Below, one piece after another: positions 7,696 through 16,207 of a stretch of 64,000 nt of DNA (position 1 is the first letter of the stretch; every line of letters begins with the position of its first letter). A program made the position numbers and the translations under genes. Below the pieces are notes generated by a model. That model had not been told where the DNA came from. It was given only the letters and a program-made list of their open reading frames with translations, and made no database searches. This stretch comes from an uncultured Clostridia bacterium (GTDB lineage Bacteria > Bacillota > Clostridia > Lachnospirales > Anaerotignaceae): assembly GCA_944383885.1 (NCBI GenBank), contig CALWRF010000020.1:1-64000 (forward strand). Reading direction: 5' to 3'.

Positions 7696-8049
7696 ATGTT
7701 AAGACCATCATACACAGACCTTTTAAGCGTTATTAATAAAGAAGGCGACGACACTTCAGTTACAGCCAGCAGGTATTCAATTGTTATTGCCGCTTCCAAA
7801 AGAGCAAGGCAGCTTGTAGACCATGCGGAGCCGCTTGTAAGCGTTACAAAAGACAGCAAGCCGGTTTCCATAGCTGTTAATGAGCTTTATCAGGGAAAAC
7901 TCAGGATAGTTGAAGACGGTGATATTGTCTGCGGCGAAAACTATCATCCGGAAGAACAAACTGAAGACGCTTCTGAGCAGGAAAAAGCAGCTTTGGAAAA
8001 TTCTGAAGAAATTGAAAACAAAGACGAAAACAATGAAAATGAGGAATAA
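7696..8049 (+). CDS. rpoZ: RNA polymerase omega subunit
   Basis: This 117-residue protein is an omega subunit, which helps assemble RNA polymerase around beta'. The core LRPSYTDLLSV...TASRYSIVIAASKRARQLVDH...KPVSIAVNELYQGKL is clear. A strongly acidic C-terminal tail (about 85-117, rich in Glu and Asn) extends beyond the conserved core and is common in clostridial omega. The ribosome binding site GAGGAGAG is 8 bases upstream. Here rpoZ is followed directly by priA, without coaBC. Confidence 0.92.
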   Translation: MLRPSYTDLLSVINKEGDDTSVTASRYSIVIAASKRARQLVDHAEPLVSVTKDSKPVSIAVNELYQGKLRIVEDGDIVCGENYHPEEQTEDASEQEKAALENSEEIENKDENNENEE

Positions 8050-8151
8050 TTAAATTACAGGCTGTATTTTCAAGATTAGTTATAATATAAAGTTATATAA
8101 GCTTGAAGATACGGCTTTTAAATTATTACGGCATTAAAAGGAGGCTCTTTT

Positions 8152-10404
8152 GTGGCTCTTTACGCCAGCGTTATTTTAGATAATCCAAGTCCTGAAATAG
8201 ACAGGATATTTGACTATGAAATACCTTTTGAGCTTTTAAATACTGTTGCGGCAGGGTGCAGAGTAAAAGTGCCTTTTGGACCAAAAAACAATATTGCAGG
8301 CGGATACTGTCTTGATATAAAACAAAGCAGCGATGTTCCAGAAGAAAAAATTAAAATGATTTATTCTGTTGTGGATAACGAACCCTTAATAAGCCGCAAA
8401 ATGATAGAGCTTGCCTGCTGGATGAAGGAAAAATATTTCTGCACTCTATCGCAATGTTTAAATGTTATTCTGCCTGCCGGAGCAAACCTTAAGTTAAAAA
8501 ATTTAAGCAAGGCTGTGTTTTTGAATATTGAAAAAGAAAAAGCATACGAGTTTATAAAAAAGCAGGAAGGAAATAAAAGAAACGCTTCACAAATTAAAGC
8601 TCTTAAATATGTTATTGAAAATAACGGCTGTAAAATATCGGATATTTTAATAAATGCCAAAATAAGCCGTTCTCCTGTTGATACACTTATTAAAAACGGC
8701 ATACTCTTTTTAGGCGAAAAACAGAAAGAGCATAATTTTGAAAACATAGCAATTTATGACAAAACGGATAAGCCTAATCTTAATGAAGAACAGAAAAATG
8801 CCGTTAATACTGTATTAAAAAGCGGCAATGAAAAGCCTTTCCTGCTTTTTGGAATAACAGGAAGCGGAAAAACCGAGGTATATTTAAGCATAATTGAAGA
8901 AATTACAAAAAATGGCAGACAGGCAATTGTTCTTGTGCCGGAAATATCACTTACACCTCTTATAGTAGGTCGTTTTAAAAATCGTTTTGGAAATAAAGCC
9001 GCTGTTACTCACAGTAAAATGAGCGATGGCGAAAGATACGAGGTATGGAGCAAAGCGAAAAATGGTGAAATTTCAATTGTTATAGGTCCGAGAAGTGCCG
9101 TATTTATGCCATTTGAAAATTTAGGCATAATAATAATTGATGAAGAACACGAAAGCTCTTATATTTCTGAATTATCGCCTAAATACAGTGCCTGTGAGGT
9201 GGCACAGGAAATATGCAGATTAAGCGGAGCTAAATTGATTTTAGGTTCAGCCACACCGCTTATAGACAGCTATCTTAAAGCGCAGAAAGGCGAATACAGG
9301 CTTTTAAAGCTTACAAAAAGAGCGGGAGAAGGAGCCTTGCCTGAAACAGAAATTGTAGACATGCGCCGGGAACTTGAAGAAGGCAACAGAACTGTTTTCA
9401 GCAGAAAATTATACTACGCAATTAAAGAAAAGCTTGACAAACATGAGCAAATTATGCTTTTCTTAAACAGACGGGGTTATTCGACTTTTGTTTCCTGTAG
9501 AAAATGCGGGCATGTAATGATGTGCCCTAACTGCTCTGTTGCGTATAAGTATCATTATAAAGGTAACTTTCTTATGTGCCATTACTGCGGAAAAAAAGAA
9601 AAAGTTCCAGCTGTCTGTCCGCAATGCGGTTCTAAATACATAAAGTATTTTGGAACAGGCACGCAGAAAATAGAAGACGAAGTTAAAAGAATGTTTCCGC
9701 AGGCAAGGGTTCTGCGAATGGATTTTGACACTGTTTCAAAAAAAGGAAGCCACAGGGCTATACTTAACGCTTTTGCAAATGGCGAGGCTGATATTCTTAT
9801 AGGCACGCAAATGATAGCGAAAGGGCATGATTTTCCTAATGTTACATTAGTTGGCATTATGGCTGCCGATGTATCCCTTAACGTAGGCGACTATAGAGGA
9901 AGCGAGGTTACATTTGAGCTTATAACCCAAGCGGCAGGACGCGCCGGAAGGAGTACGTCAAAAGGCAGGGTTATTATACAGACTTACCAAAGCGAGCACT
10001 ATGCAATAAAGTGCGCTGCTAAGCAGGACTATGAGGCTTTTTACAAAAAAGAATGCGCTGTAAGAAAAACTATGGGATATCCGCCGTTTTCTTTTGTATA
10101 TACACTGCTTTTCAGCGGCAAAGACGAAAATAAACTTAATGAAAAAATGGCTGATTTCAGCAATATCGTTATTAATAATAAATATACATTTGAAGGCAGC
10201 GGTATTAAAATAAATATAATTGGTCCCACAGAGGCTGTTATTTACAAAATTAAAAATGAATACAGAATGACTTTGTCGGTAAAATGCGTTAATGAATATT
10301 ATTTAAGGGAATTTATAAAAAAGTCCATGGCGGAATATAATGAAAAATATAAAAGCTCGGCAGTAACTGTTAATTTATATATGTCAGCAAGGAATATGTT
10401 TTAA
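8152..10404 (+). CDS. priA: Primosomal protein N' (PriA helicase)
   Basis: This 750-residue replication-restart helicase has the PriA N-terminal DNA-binding domain (1-190), Walker A GITGSGKTE near 235, the DEEH box in IIIIDEEHESSY, helicase motifs GSATP and QAAGRAGR, and the inserted zinc-binding cysteines CRKCGHVMMCPNC...CHYCGKK...CPQCG. It reloads the replisome at collapsed forks. GTG at 8152 follows AAAGGAGG. It is followed 19 bases later by def, as in Bacillus. Confidence 0.96.
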   Translation: MALYASVILDNPSPEIDRIFDYEIPFELLNTVAAGCRVKVPFGPKNNIAGGYCLDIKQSSDVPEEKIKMIYSVVDNEPLISRKMIELACWMKEKYFCTLSQCLNVILPAGANLKLKNLSKAVFLNIEKEKAYEFIKKQEGNKRNASQIKALKYVIENNGCKISDILINAKISRSPVDTLIKNGILFLGEKQKEHNFENIAIYDKTDKPNLNEEQKNAVNTVLKSGNEKPFLLFGITGSGKTEVYLSIIEEITKNGRQAIVLVPEISLTPLIVGRFKNRFGNKAAVTHSKMSDGERYEVWSKAKNGEISIVIGPRSAVFMPFENLGIIIIDEEHESSYISELSPKYSACEVAQEICRLSGAKLILGSATPLIDSYLKAQKGEYRLLKLTKRAGEGALPETEIVDMRRELEEGNRTVFSRKLYYAIKEKLDKHEQIMLFLNRRGYSTFVSCRKCGHVMMCPNCSVAYKYHYKGNFLMCHYCGKKEKVPAVCPQCGSKYIKYFGTGTQKIEDEVKRMFPQARVLRMDFDTVSKKGSHRAILNAFANGEADILIGTQMIAKGHDFPNVTLVGIMAADVSLNVGDYRGSEVTFELITQAAGRAGRSTSKGRVIIQTYQSEHYAIKCAAKQDYEAFYKKECAVRKTMGYPPFSFVYTLLFSGKDENKLNEKMADFSNIVINNKYTFEGSGIKINIIGPTEAVIYKIKNEYRMTLSVKCVNEYYLREFIKKSMAEYNEKYKSSAVTVNLYMSARNMF

Positions 10405-10423
10405 ACCGGAGGTATAATCAGAA

Positions 10424-10897
10424 ATGGCTAAAAGAAAAATAAGAATAAGCACAGATGAAGTTTTAAGAAAGATTTCAAAGCCTGTAAAGGCTATAACCCC
10501 AAATATTTTAACGCTTCTTGATGATATGGCGGAAACAATGTACGCAGCTAACGGTGTCGGTCTTGCGGCGCCTCAGGTAGGCATACTTAAAAGAATTGTG
10601 GTTATAGATATAGGCGATGGTCTTGTGGAGCTTATAAATCCAGTTATAGTTGAAACAAAGGGTTCACAGATAGGCAATGAGGGCTGTTTAAGCATACCGG
10701 GCTACAGCGCACCTGTTGAAAGACCTGAATATGTAAAAGTAACAGCATTAAACAGGAAGGGCGAGGAAATAACAGTAGAAGGAAAGGATTTAATGGCTGT
10801 GGCTTTGTGCCATGAAACAGACCATCTTGACGGCATACTGTATATTGATAAAGCACTTGAGGAAGCGGAACCGGTGGAAGAAGGGCAGGATGACTGA
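10424..10897 (+). CDS. def: Peptide deformylase
   Basis: This 157-residue metalloenzyme removes the formyl group from nascent proteins. All three motifs are present: GVGLAAPQ (44-51), EGCLS with metal ligand C88, and HETDH with H130, E131 and H134. The start follows CCGGAGGT. The stop overlaps the fmt start by one base (TGATG), which suggests translational coupling of formylation and deformylation genes. Confidence 0.96.
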   Translation: MAKRKIRISTDEVLRKISKPVKAITPNILTLLDDMAETMYAANGVGLAAPQVGILKRIVVIDIGDGLVELINPVIVETKGSQIGNEGCLSIPGYSAPVERPEYVKVTALNRKGEEITVEGKDLMAVALCHETDHLDGILYIDKALEEAEPVEEGQDD

Positions 10898-11823
10898 TGA
10901 ATGTAATTTTTATGGGCACTCCGGAATTTGCCGTTGATACGCTTAAAATGCTTATTAAAAAGCATAATGTGCTTGCAGTTGTAACGCAGCCGGATAAACC
11001 TAAAGGCCGCGGCAAAAAAATGGTATATTCTGTTGTTAAGGAAATAGCCATTGAAAACGGCATTGATGTTTTGCAGCCGGTGAGCGCTAAAGCGCCGGAG
11101 TTTGCAGAAGAATTAAAAAAATACAATGCAGATATTTTTGTTGTTGCAGCTTATGGTCAGATACTGCCGGAGGAAGTGCTTAATATACCAAAATACGGTT
11201 CAGTTAATGTCCACGGCTCGCTTCTGCCGCTTTACAGAGGTGCGGCGCCTATGCAGAGAGCTTTGATTGATGGCTGCAAAGTTACAGGCGTTACTATTAT
11301 GCACATGGAAAAGGGTCTTGACTGCGGTGATATGATTTCCAAAAGAGAGGTTGAAATTACTGACGAGGACACTTATGGCACTTTAGGCAGTAAGCTTGCT
11401 TTATGCGGAGCGCAGCTTTTGGAAGAAACCTTAAAAGATATTGAAGACGGCACAGCAAAAAGAGAAAAACAAGACGATTCAAAAGCTACTTACGCGCACA
11501 TGATAACAAGGGATATGACCCATATCAACTGGAACAAAACGGCTTTTGAAATTTCATGTTTTGTAAGAGGGCTTAATCCTAACATGGGCGCTTACACGCT
11601 TTTAAACGGTGATGCCCTTAAAATTTGGAAAGTAAAGGCTTTGGACAAGGACTACAGCGGGGAAAACGGTTGTATTTGTGAAACAAATAAAAAAGGGTTT
11701 ATTGTAAAATGCGCCAAAGGCAGTATTGAAGTCCTTTCTGTACAGGCAAAAGGCGGCAAGGAAATGGATACAGGCGCATATATGAGGGGTCACGCAGTTG
11801 AAACAGGCACAGTTTTACAATAA
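10897..11823 (+). CDS. fmt: Methionyl-tRNA formyltransferase
   Basis: This 308-residue enzyme formylates initiator methionyl-tRNA using 10-formyltetrahydrofolate. It shows [16 protein letters not shown] at the N-terminus, the catalytic loop VNVHGSLLPLYRGAAPMQRAL and the C-terminal tRNA-binding domain from about 205 (THINWNKTAFEISCFVRGLNP). Length is normal. It is coupled to def and followed 16 bases later by the metallopeptidase gene. Confidence 0.96.
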   Translation: MNVIFMGTPEFAVDTLKMLIKKHNVLAVVTQPDKPKGRGKKMVYSVVKEIAIENGIDVLQPVSAKAPEFAEELKKYNADIFVVAAYGQILPEEVLNIPKYGSVNVHGSLLPLYRGAAPMQRALIDGCKVTGVTIMHMEKGLDCGDMISKREVEITDEDTYGTLGSKLALCGAQLLEETLKDIEDGTAKREKQDDSKATYAHMITRDMTHINWNKTAFEISCFVRGLNPNMGAYTLLNGDALKIWKVKALDKDYSGENGCICETNKKGFIVKCAKGSIEVLSVQAKGGKEMDTGAYMRGHAVETGTVLQ

Positions 11824-11839
11824 TGAGGAGTGATTCAAT

Positions 11840-12550
11840 ATGTTTTATTTCAATTTACAGTACATTTATATACTGATACCTGCATTTATACTTGCTTTAT
11901 ACGCCCAGTCAAAGGTAAACAGTACATTTAATAAATATTCGAGGGTAAGAAGCTCAAGCGGAATGACAGGAGCGGAAGTGGCTGAAGAACTTATGCACAG
12001 AGCCGGAATTTATGATGTAAGGATAGAGAGAGTACGCGGCAACCTAACGGACCATTACGACCCGGCACACAAGGTTCTGCGCCTTTCAGACCCTGTATAT
12101 TCCAGTACTTCTCTTGCGGCAATAGGCGTTGCAGCCCACGAAACAGGACACGCTGTCCAGCACAGTGTAGGTTATGCGCCGCTCTCTTTAAGAAGCGCTA
12201 TGGTTCCCCTTACAAATTTCAGCTCAAACCTTGCTATGCCTTTGATTTTTCTTGGCATACTTTTTGGATATAACAGCGGTTCAAATTTTGGATATATTTT
12301 AATTCAAGGCGGTATTATACTTTTTGCCCTTGCGGTGCTTTTTTCAATTGTTACGCTGCCGGTTGAGTTTAACGCATCGTCAAGAGCTGTTAAAATGCTT
12401 GGAAATTACGGAATACTTTCTTCAGACGAGCTTGAGCCTGTTAAAAAAGTACTGGGAGCCGCTGCTTTAACTTATGTTGCGGCAGCGATAAGTGCCATAT
12501 TATCGCTTTTGCGTCTTGTTCTTATTTTCGGCAGAAGAGATGATAGGTAA
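11840..12550 (+). CDS. YugP-family zinc metallopeptidase (membrane)
   Basis: This 236-residue membrane protein belongs to the neutral zinc metallopeptidase family (Zn_peptidase_2, B. subtilis YugP). The HExxH motif is AAHETGHAVQH, with H100, E101 and H104. There is one membrane segment near residues 7-20 and two or three more after 130, separated by the SLRSAMVPLTNF region. The substrate is unknown. It is encoded between fmt and a cupin gene, a position not occupied in Bacillus, where rsmB follows fmt directly. A good GAGGAGTG site precedes the ATG. Confidence 0.88.
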   Translation: MFYFNLQYIYILIPAFILALYAQSKVNSTFNKYSRVRSSSGMTGAEVAEELMHRAGIYDVRIERVRGNLTDHYDPAHKVLRLSDPVYSSTSLAAIGVAAHETGHAVQHSVGYAPLSLRSAMVPLTNFSSNLAMPLIFLGILFGYNSGSNFGYILIQGGIILFALAVLFSIVTLPVEFNASSRAVKMLGNYGILSSDELEPVKKVLGAAALTYVAAAISAILSLLRLVLIFGRRDDR

Positions 12551-12564
12551 AGGAGAGATTGTTT

Positions 12565-12894
12565 ATGGAAAAATTATTTGCTAAAAATATTGATACAAAG
12601 TCTGATTATGCCGGTGAGGGTGTAACAAGAAAAGTGCTTTCTTATACAGGCGAGCTTATGATTTGTGAAGTCAGATTTAAAAAGGGCGCTGTTGTATCTG
12701 CCCACGCCCATAAAAATGTCCAAAGCACTTATGTTTCAGAAGGAAAAATCTCTTTTACACTAAAGGATAAAACGCAGATACTTGAAAAAGGCGATACTGT
12801 TATTTCCCATGCTAATATTCCGCACAGTGTGGAAGCTTTGGAAGACAGTGTTTGTATTGATGTTTTTTCACCTATGCGTGAGGATTTTATATAA
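12565..12894 (+). CDS. Cupin-domain protein
   Basis: This 109-residue single-domain cupin has the beta-barrel motifs SAHAHKNVQSTYVSEGKISF (metal-site His residues H49 and H51 region) and GDTVISHANIPHSVEAL. Such small cupins bind metals and serve in varied roles; nothing here defines a substrate. The ATG at 12565 is 9 bases after AAGGAGAG, so it is preferred to a TTG two codons upstream. It follows the YugP gene by 14 bases and ends the operon before a probable terminator. Confidence 0.82.
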   Translation: MEKLFAKNIDTKSDYAGEGVTRKVLSYTGELMICEVRFKKGAVVSAHAHKNVQSTYVSEGKISFTLKDKTQILEKGDTVISHANIPHSVEALEDSVCIDVFSPMREDFI

Positions 12895-12903
12895 TTTTTT
12901 ATG

Positions 12904-12947
12904 GGCTTCGCTGTTTCACGGCGGAGCCTTAAGTTTATTATTTTTTT
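12904..12947 (+). terminator. Probable terminator after the cupin gene
   Basis: GGCTTCGC and GCGGAGCC (within 12904-12928) form an imperfect stem followed by a T-rich tract. A promoter for rsmB follows. Confidence 0.5.
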
Positions 12948-12959
12948 ATGCGTCAAGCG

Positions 12960-12988
12960 TTGTTAAAATGACTGGTTTGTCTTATAAT
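12960..12988 (+). promoter_or_regulatory. Promoter upstream of rsmB
   Basis: TTGTTA (12960-12965), a 17-base spacer and a perfect TATAAT (12983-12988). It gives a leader of about 80 bases before rsmB and would restart transcription after the preceding terminator. Confidence 0.6.
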
Positions 12989-13071
12989 GCAGCTTTATGC
13001 AAAAAGTAATTGTCTAATGCGGTTATTTGCTGTAAAATAATATATTAAGTTGGCTTTGGAAGGAAGATAGT

Positions 13072-14415
13072 ATGATTGTTATTAACCCGAGAGAGATATG
13101 CGCATCGGTACTTGAGGATATATTTGTAAACGGCAGTTACAGCAATATAGCATTGAAAAAAGCCCTTAAACAAAACGGCGCTATGCCGCAGCGTGACAGA
13201 GCTTTTGTTACCGAAAATGTAAACGGAACTTTACGGAACATAATCTATATTGATTATGTGATAAACAGTTTTTCAAATACCAATACATCTAAAATGAAAC
13301 CGTATGTAGCTTCTGTATTAAGAAGCGCTGTTTATCAGATAATATTTATGGATGTGCCTGAAAGCGCCGCCATTAATGAAGGCGTTAAGCTTATTAAGCG
13401 CCGCGGTCTTGGCGGTCTTGCAGGTTTTTCAAACGCGGTTTTAAGAAAAACAGCTCAAAGCTATAAAGATATTGAATTGCCTGAAGATATGGCTGAATAT
13501 ATAAGTATTAAATATTCTCATCCGCTTTGGCTGGTTAAAATGTGGATTAGTTATTATGGTGAGGATTTTACAAAAGAACTTTGCAAATCCAACTGCGGCA
13601 AGCCGCCAGTTACAATATGCCGGAATACTTTAAAAACGGATATGGAAGGGCTTTGCTTAAGCCTTTCTAAAGACGGCGTCGAATACAAAAAAGGACTTTA
13701 TTTAAAAAACAGCATTATAATAACCAAGGTTAACGGTATTTCATCACTGGAAGCTTTTAAAAAGGGGTATTTTCATGTTCAGGATGAAAGTTCATCGTTA
13801 GCCGTTAATGTGCTTAATCCTAAAGAAGGAGAAAAAATTCTTGACGTTTGCGCTTCTCCCGGCGGAAAAAGCGTGCTTATAGCTGAAAAAATGAATAATA
13901 AAGGAAAAATTGTATCAAGGGATATATTCGACCACAGGCTTGGTCTTATAAATGACAGTGCTTCAAGACTGGGAATAGATATAATTGAGACTCAAAACCA
14001 TGACGCGGCAGTATTTAATCCGGAAGATGTTGAAAAGTACGACAGGGTTATTGTTGATGCGCCTTGTTCCGGTTTTGGTCTTATGCGCAAGAAAGCTGAT
14101 ATAAGGCTTAAAAAAGATGGAAACGACATTGACAGTTTAATTAAACTGCAAAGGGATATTCTTTCAACTGTTTGGAAATATGTAAAAAAAGGCGGTGTGC
14201 TTGTTTACAGCACATGCACAGTTTCTAAAAAAGAAAATCAGAATAACGTTAAATGGTTTTTGGAAAATTTTCCTTTTGAAGCGGAAAATATACAAAACTA
14301 TCTGCCGGATAATATTAAAGCGCCGGATGGCGAAAGAGGTTTTATACAGCTGTTTACCAATGTGCATGGCACAGACGGATTTTTTATAGCAAGGCTTAGA
14401 AGAAAGGAGCAGTAA
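13072..14415 (+). CDS. rsmB: 16S rRNA (cytosine-967-C5)-methyltransferase RsmB
   Basis: This 447-residue enzyme has an N-terminal NusB-like RNA-binding domain (about 5-140, with PQRDRAFVTENVNGTLRN and ESAAINEGVKLIKRRG) and a C-terminal SAM methyltransferase domain with DVCASPGGKSVLIAEKM, the DAPCSGFGLMRKK motif and the STCTV motif; the two cysteines are the catalytic and release residues of this family. The start follows GGAAGGAAG. It runs one base before rlmN, so the two rRNA methylation genes are co-transcribed. Confidence 0.94.
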   Translation: MIVINPREICASVLEDIFVNGSYSNIALKKALKQNGAMPQRDRAFVTENVNGTLRNIIYIDYVINSFSNTNTSKMKPYVASVLRSAVYQIIFMDVPESAAINEGVKLIKRRGLGGLAGFSNAVLRKTAQSYKDIELPEDMAEYISIKYSHPLWLVKMWISYYGEDFTKELCKSNCGKPPVTICRNTLKTDMEGLCLSLSKDGVEYKKGLYLKNSIIITKVNGISSLEAFKKGYFHVQDESSSLAVNVLNPKEGEKILDVCASPGGKSVLIAEKMNNKGKIVSRDIFDHRLGLINDSASRLGIDIIETQNHDAAVFNPEDVEKYDRVIVDAPCSGFGLMRKKADIRLKKDGNDIDSLIKLQRDILSTVWKYVKKGGVLVYSTCTVSKKENQNNVKWFLENFPFEAENIQNYLPDNIKAPDGERGFIQLFTNVHGTDGFFIARLRRKEQ

Positions 14416-14416
14416 A

Positions 14417-15457
14417 ATGGCTAAGACTGATTTAAAGTCTATGTCGCTGGATGAATTAGAAGATTTGTTAGTTGGAATGGGTGAACAGAAGTTCAGAGCT
14501 AAACAGATATTCCAATGGCTTCATGAAAAGAGGGCCTGTTCATTTGATGAAATGACTAACCTGTCAAAGAGTTTAAGGGAAAAATTAGCTGAGGCAACTA
14601 AAATAAGTGATGTTAAAGTAGTTGAAAAGCTTGAGTCGCAAAAAGACGGCACATCAAAATATCTTTTTGCCCTTGATAATGATAATGTAATAGAAAGCGT
14701 CCTTATGCGGTATTCTTATGGAAATGCTGTTTGTGTATCTACTCAGGCTGGATGCAGGATGGGATGCGCTTTTTGCGCTTCTACGCTTAACGGCTTGGAA
14801 TACAACCTTTTAGCCGGTGAAATGCTCTCTCAGGTATATAAAATTCAGGAGGATATTGGGCAGAGGGTTTCAAGCATTGTGCTTATGGGAAGCGGAGAGC
14901 CGCTGGATAATTACAATAATGTGGTTAAATTTATAAAGCTTGTTAACTCAAATTCAGGAATTGGTATAGGTCAAAGACACATTACACTTTCAACATGCGG
15001 ACTTGCTGACGGTATAGACAGACTAAGGGAAGAAGATTTGCAGATAACCCTTGCTGTTTCACTCCATGCGCCTAATGATGAGATAAGAAACCGCATAATG
15101 CCAATTTCCAAAAAATATAATATGGATAGGCTTTTAACTGCCTGCAAAAATTATTCCGACTATACTAAAAGACGGATTACATTTGAGTACGCAATGATAA
15201 GAAATGTAAACGACAGCACAGAAAACGCATTAGAGCTTGCCGGCAAACTTAAAAACATGCTCTGCCATGTAAATCTTATACCGGTAAACGATGTTAAAGA
15301 GCGTAATTTTTTAAAAAGCAGTGAGGAAACGATACAGAATTTCGCATCTGTACTTAACTCAAAAGGCATACAAACAACTATCAGACGAAAGCTGGGAAGC
15401 GATATTAACGCCGCTTGCGGACAGCTTAGGAGAGGATATCTGAATAACAGGAGGTGA
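14417..15457 (+). CDS. rlmN: Dual-specificity RNA methyltransferase RlmN
   Basis: This 346-residue radical-SAM enzyme methylates C2 of A2503 in 23S rRNA and of A37 in some tRNAs. The iron-sulfur cluster ligands are C113, C117 and C120 (CRMGCAFC). The C-terminal catalytic cysteine is C334 in DINAACGQLR. The SAM region GEPLDNYNNV is present. The start follows AAAGGAGC overlapping the rsmB end. Its stop lies inside the ribosome binding site of prpC. Confidence 0.95.
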   Translation: MAKTDLKSMSLDELEDLLVGMGEQKFRAKQIFQWLHEKRACSFDEMTNLSKSLREKLAEATKISDVKVVEKLESQKDGTSKYLFALDNDNVIESVLMRYSYGNAVCVSTQAGCRMGCAFCASTLNGLEYNLLAGEMLSQVYKIQEDIGQRVSSIVLMGSGEPLDNYNNVVKFIKLVNSNSGIGIGQRHITLSTCGLADGIDRLREEDLQITLAVSLHAPNDEIRNRIMPISKKYNMDRLLTACKNYSDYTKRRITFEYAMIRNVNDSTENALELAGKLKNMLCHVNLIPVNDVKERNFLKSSEETIQNFASVLNSKGIQTTIRRKLGSDINAACGQLRRGYLNNRR

Positions 15458-15465
15458 CCGTTAAA

Positions 15466-16203
15466 ATGTACGCTGCCGGAAAAAGCGTTACCGGGTTGCT
15501 GAGGAAAAACAATGAGGATTCGATATATATATCCGATAATGACTGTAAATTAAAAAATGTATATATAGTAGCAGATGGCATGGGAGGACATAAAGCCGGC
15601 GAGGTGGCAAGCAGGTATTCCATTGAAGTTTTTAAGGAATTTATTAATTCCAAAAATTATGAGGAACTTAATGAGGAAAACATACTTGATACTATGGTTG
15701 AGGCTGTTTCAGTATGCAATCAAAAGCTATATGAAAAATCAACGGAATATGAAACACTTGAAGGCATGGGCACAACTTTTACGTGTGCCGTTATAATAAA
15801 TTATACATTATACGCCGTTCATGTAGGCGACAGCAGAGCCTATGTATTTTCAAGCGGTTCTTTGCGCCAGATAACAAGGGACCATTCTTTTGTTATGGAA
15901 ATGGTTAAGCAGGGGAAAATTACTCTTGAAGAAGCTGAAAGGCATCCTAACAGAAATGTTATTACAAGAGCTGTAGGCAGTGAAAAAAGTGTTCTTGTTG
16001 ATACTGCGATAGAAAAACTCTCAAAAGGCGATATGGTTCTTTTGTGTTCAGACGGTCTTACAAATATGGTTAATGACAGCAAAATTACAGATATATTCAA
16101 AAATGGCGGTAGTGCCGAATTAATGTTAGACAGACTTATTAATGCCGCTAACGACATGGGCGGGAATGATAATATTTCCGCAGTTATAATAGACATGAGG
16201 TGA
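15466..16203 (+). CDS. prpC: PP2C-family Ser/Thr phosphatase (PrpC/Stp)
   Basis: This 245-residue metal-dependent phosphatase reverses PrkC-type phosphorylation. PP2C motifs are all present: RKNNEDS, VADGMGGHKAGEVAS, GMGTTFTCAV, VGDSRAYVF, LCSDGLTNMV and GGNDNISAVII, including the metal-binding aspartates. The frame extends to a GTG at 15454, but that lies inside the AGGAGGTGA site, so ATG 15466 is the start. It is followed four bases later by prkC, the usual kinase-phosphatase pair. Confidence 0.95.
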   Translation: MYAAGKSVTGLLRKNNEDSIYISDNDCKLKNVYIVADGMGGHKAGEVASRYSIEVFKEFINSKNYEELNEENILDTMVEAVSVCNQKLYEKSTEYETLEGMGTTFTCAVIINYTLYAVHVGDSRAYVFSSGSLRQITRDHSFVMEMVKQGKITLEEAERHPNRNVITRAVGSEKSVLVDTAIEKLSKGDMVLLCSDGLTNMVNDSKITDIFKNGGSAELMLDRLINAANDMGGNDNISAVIIDMR

Positions 16204-16207
16204 AATT

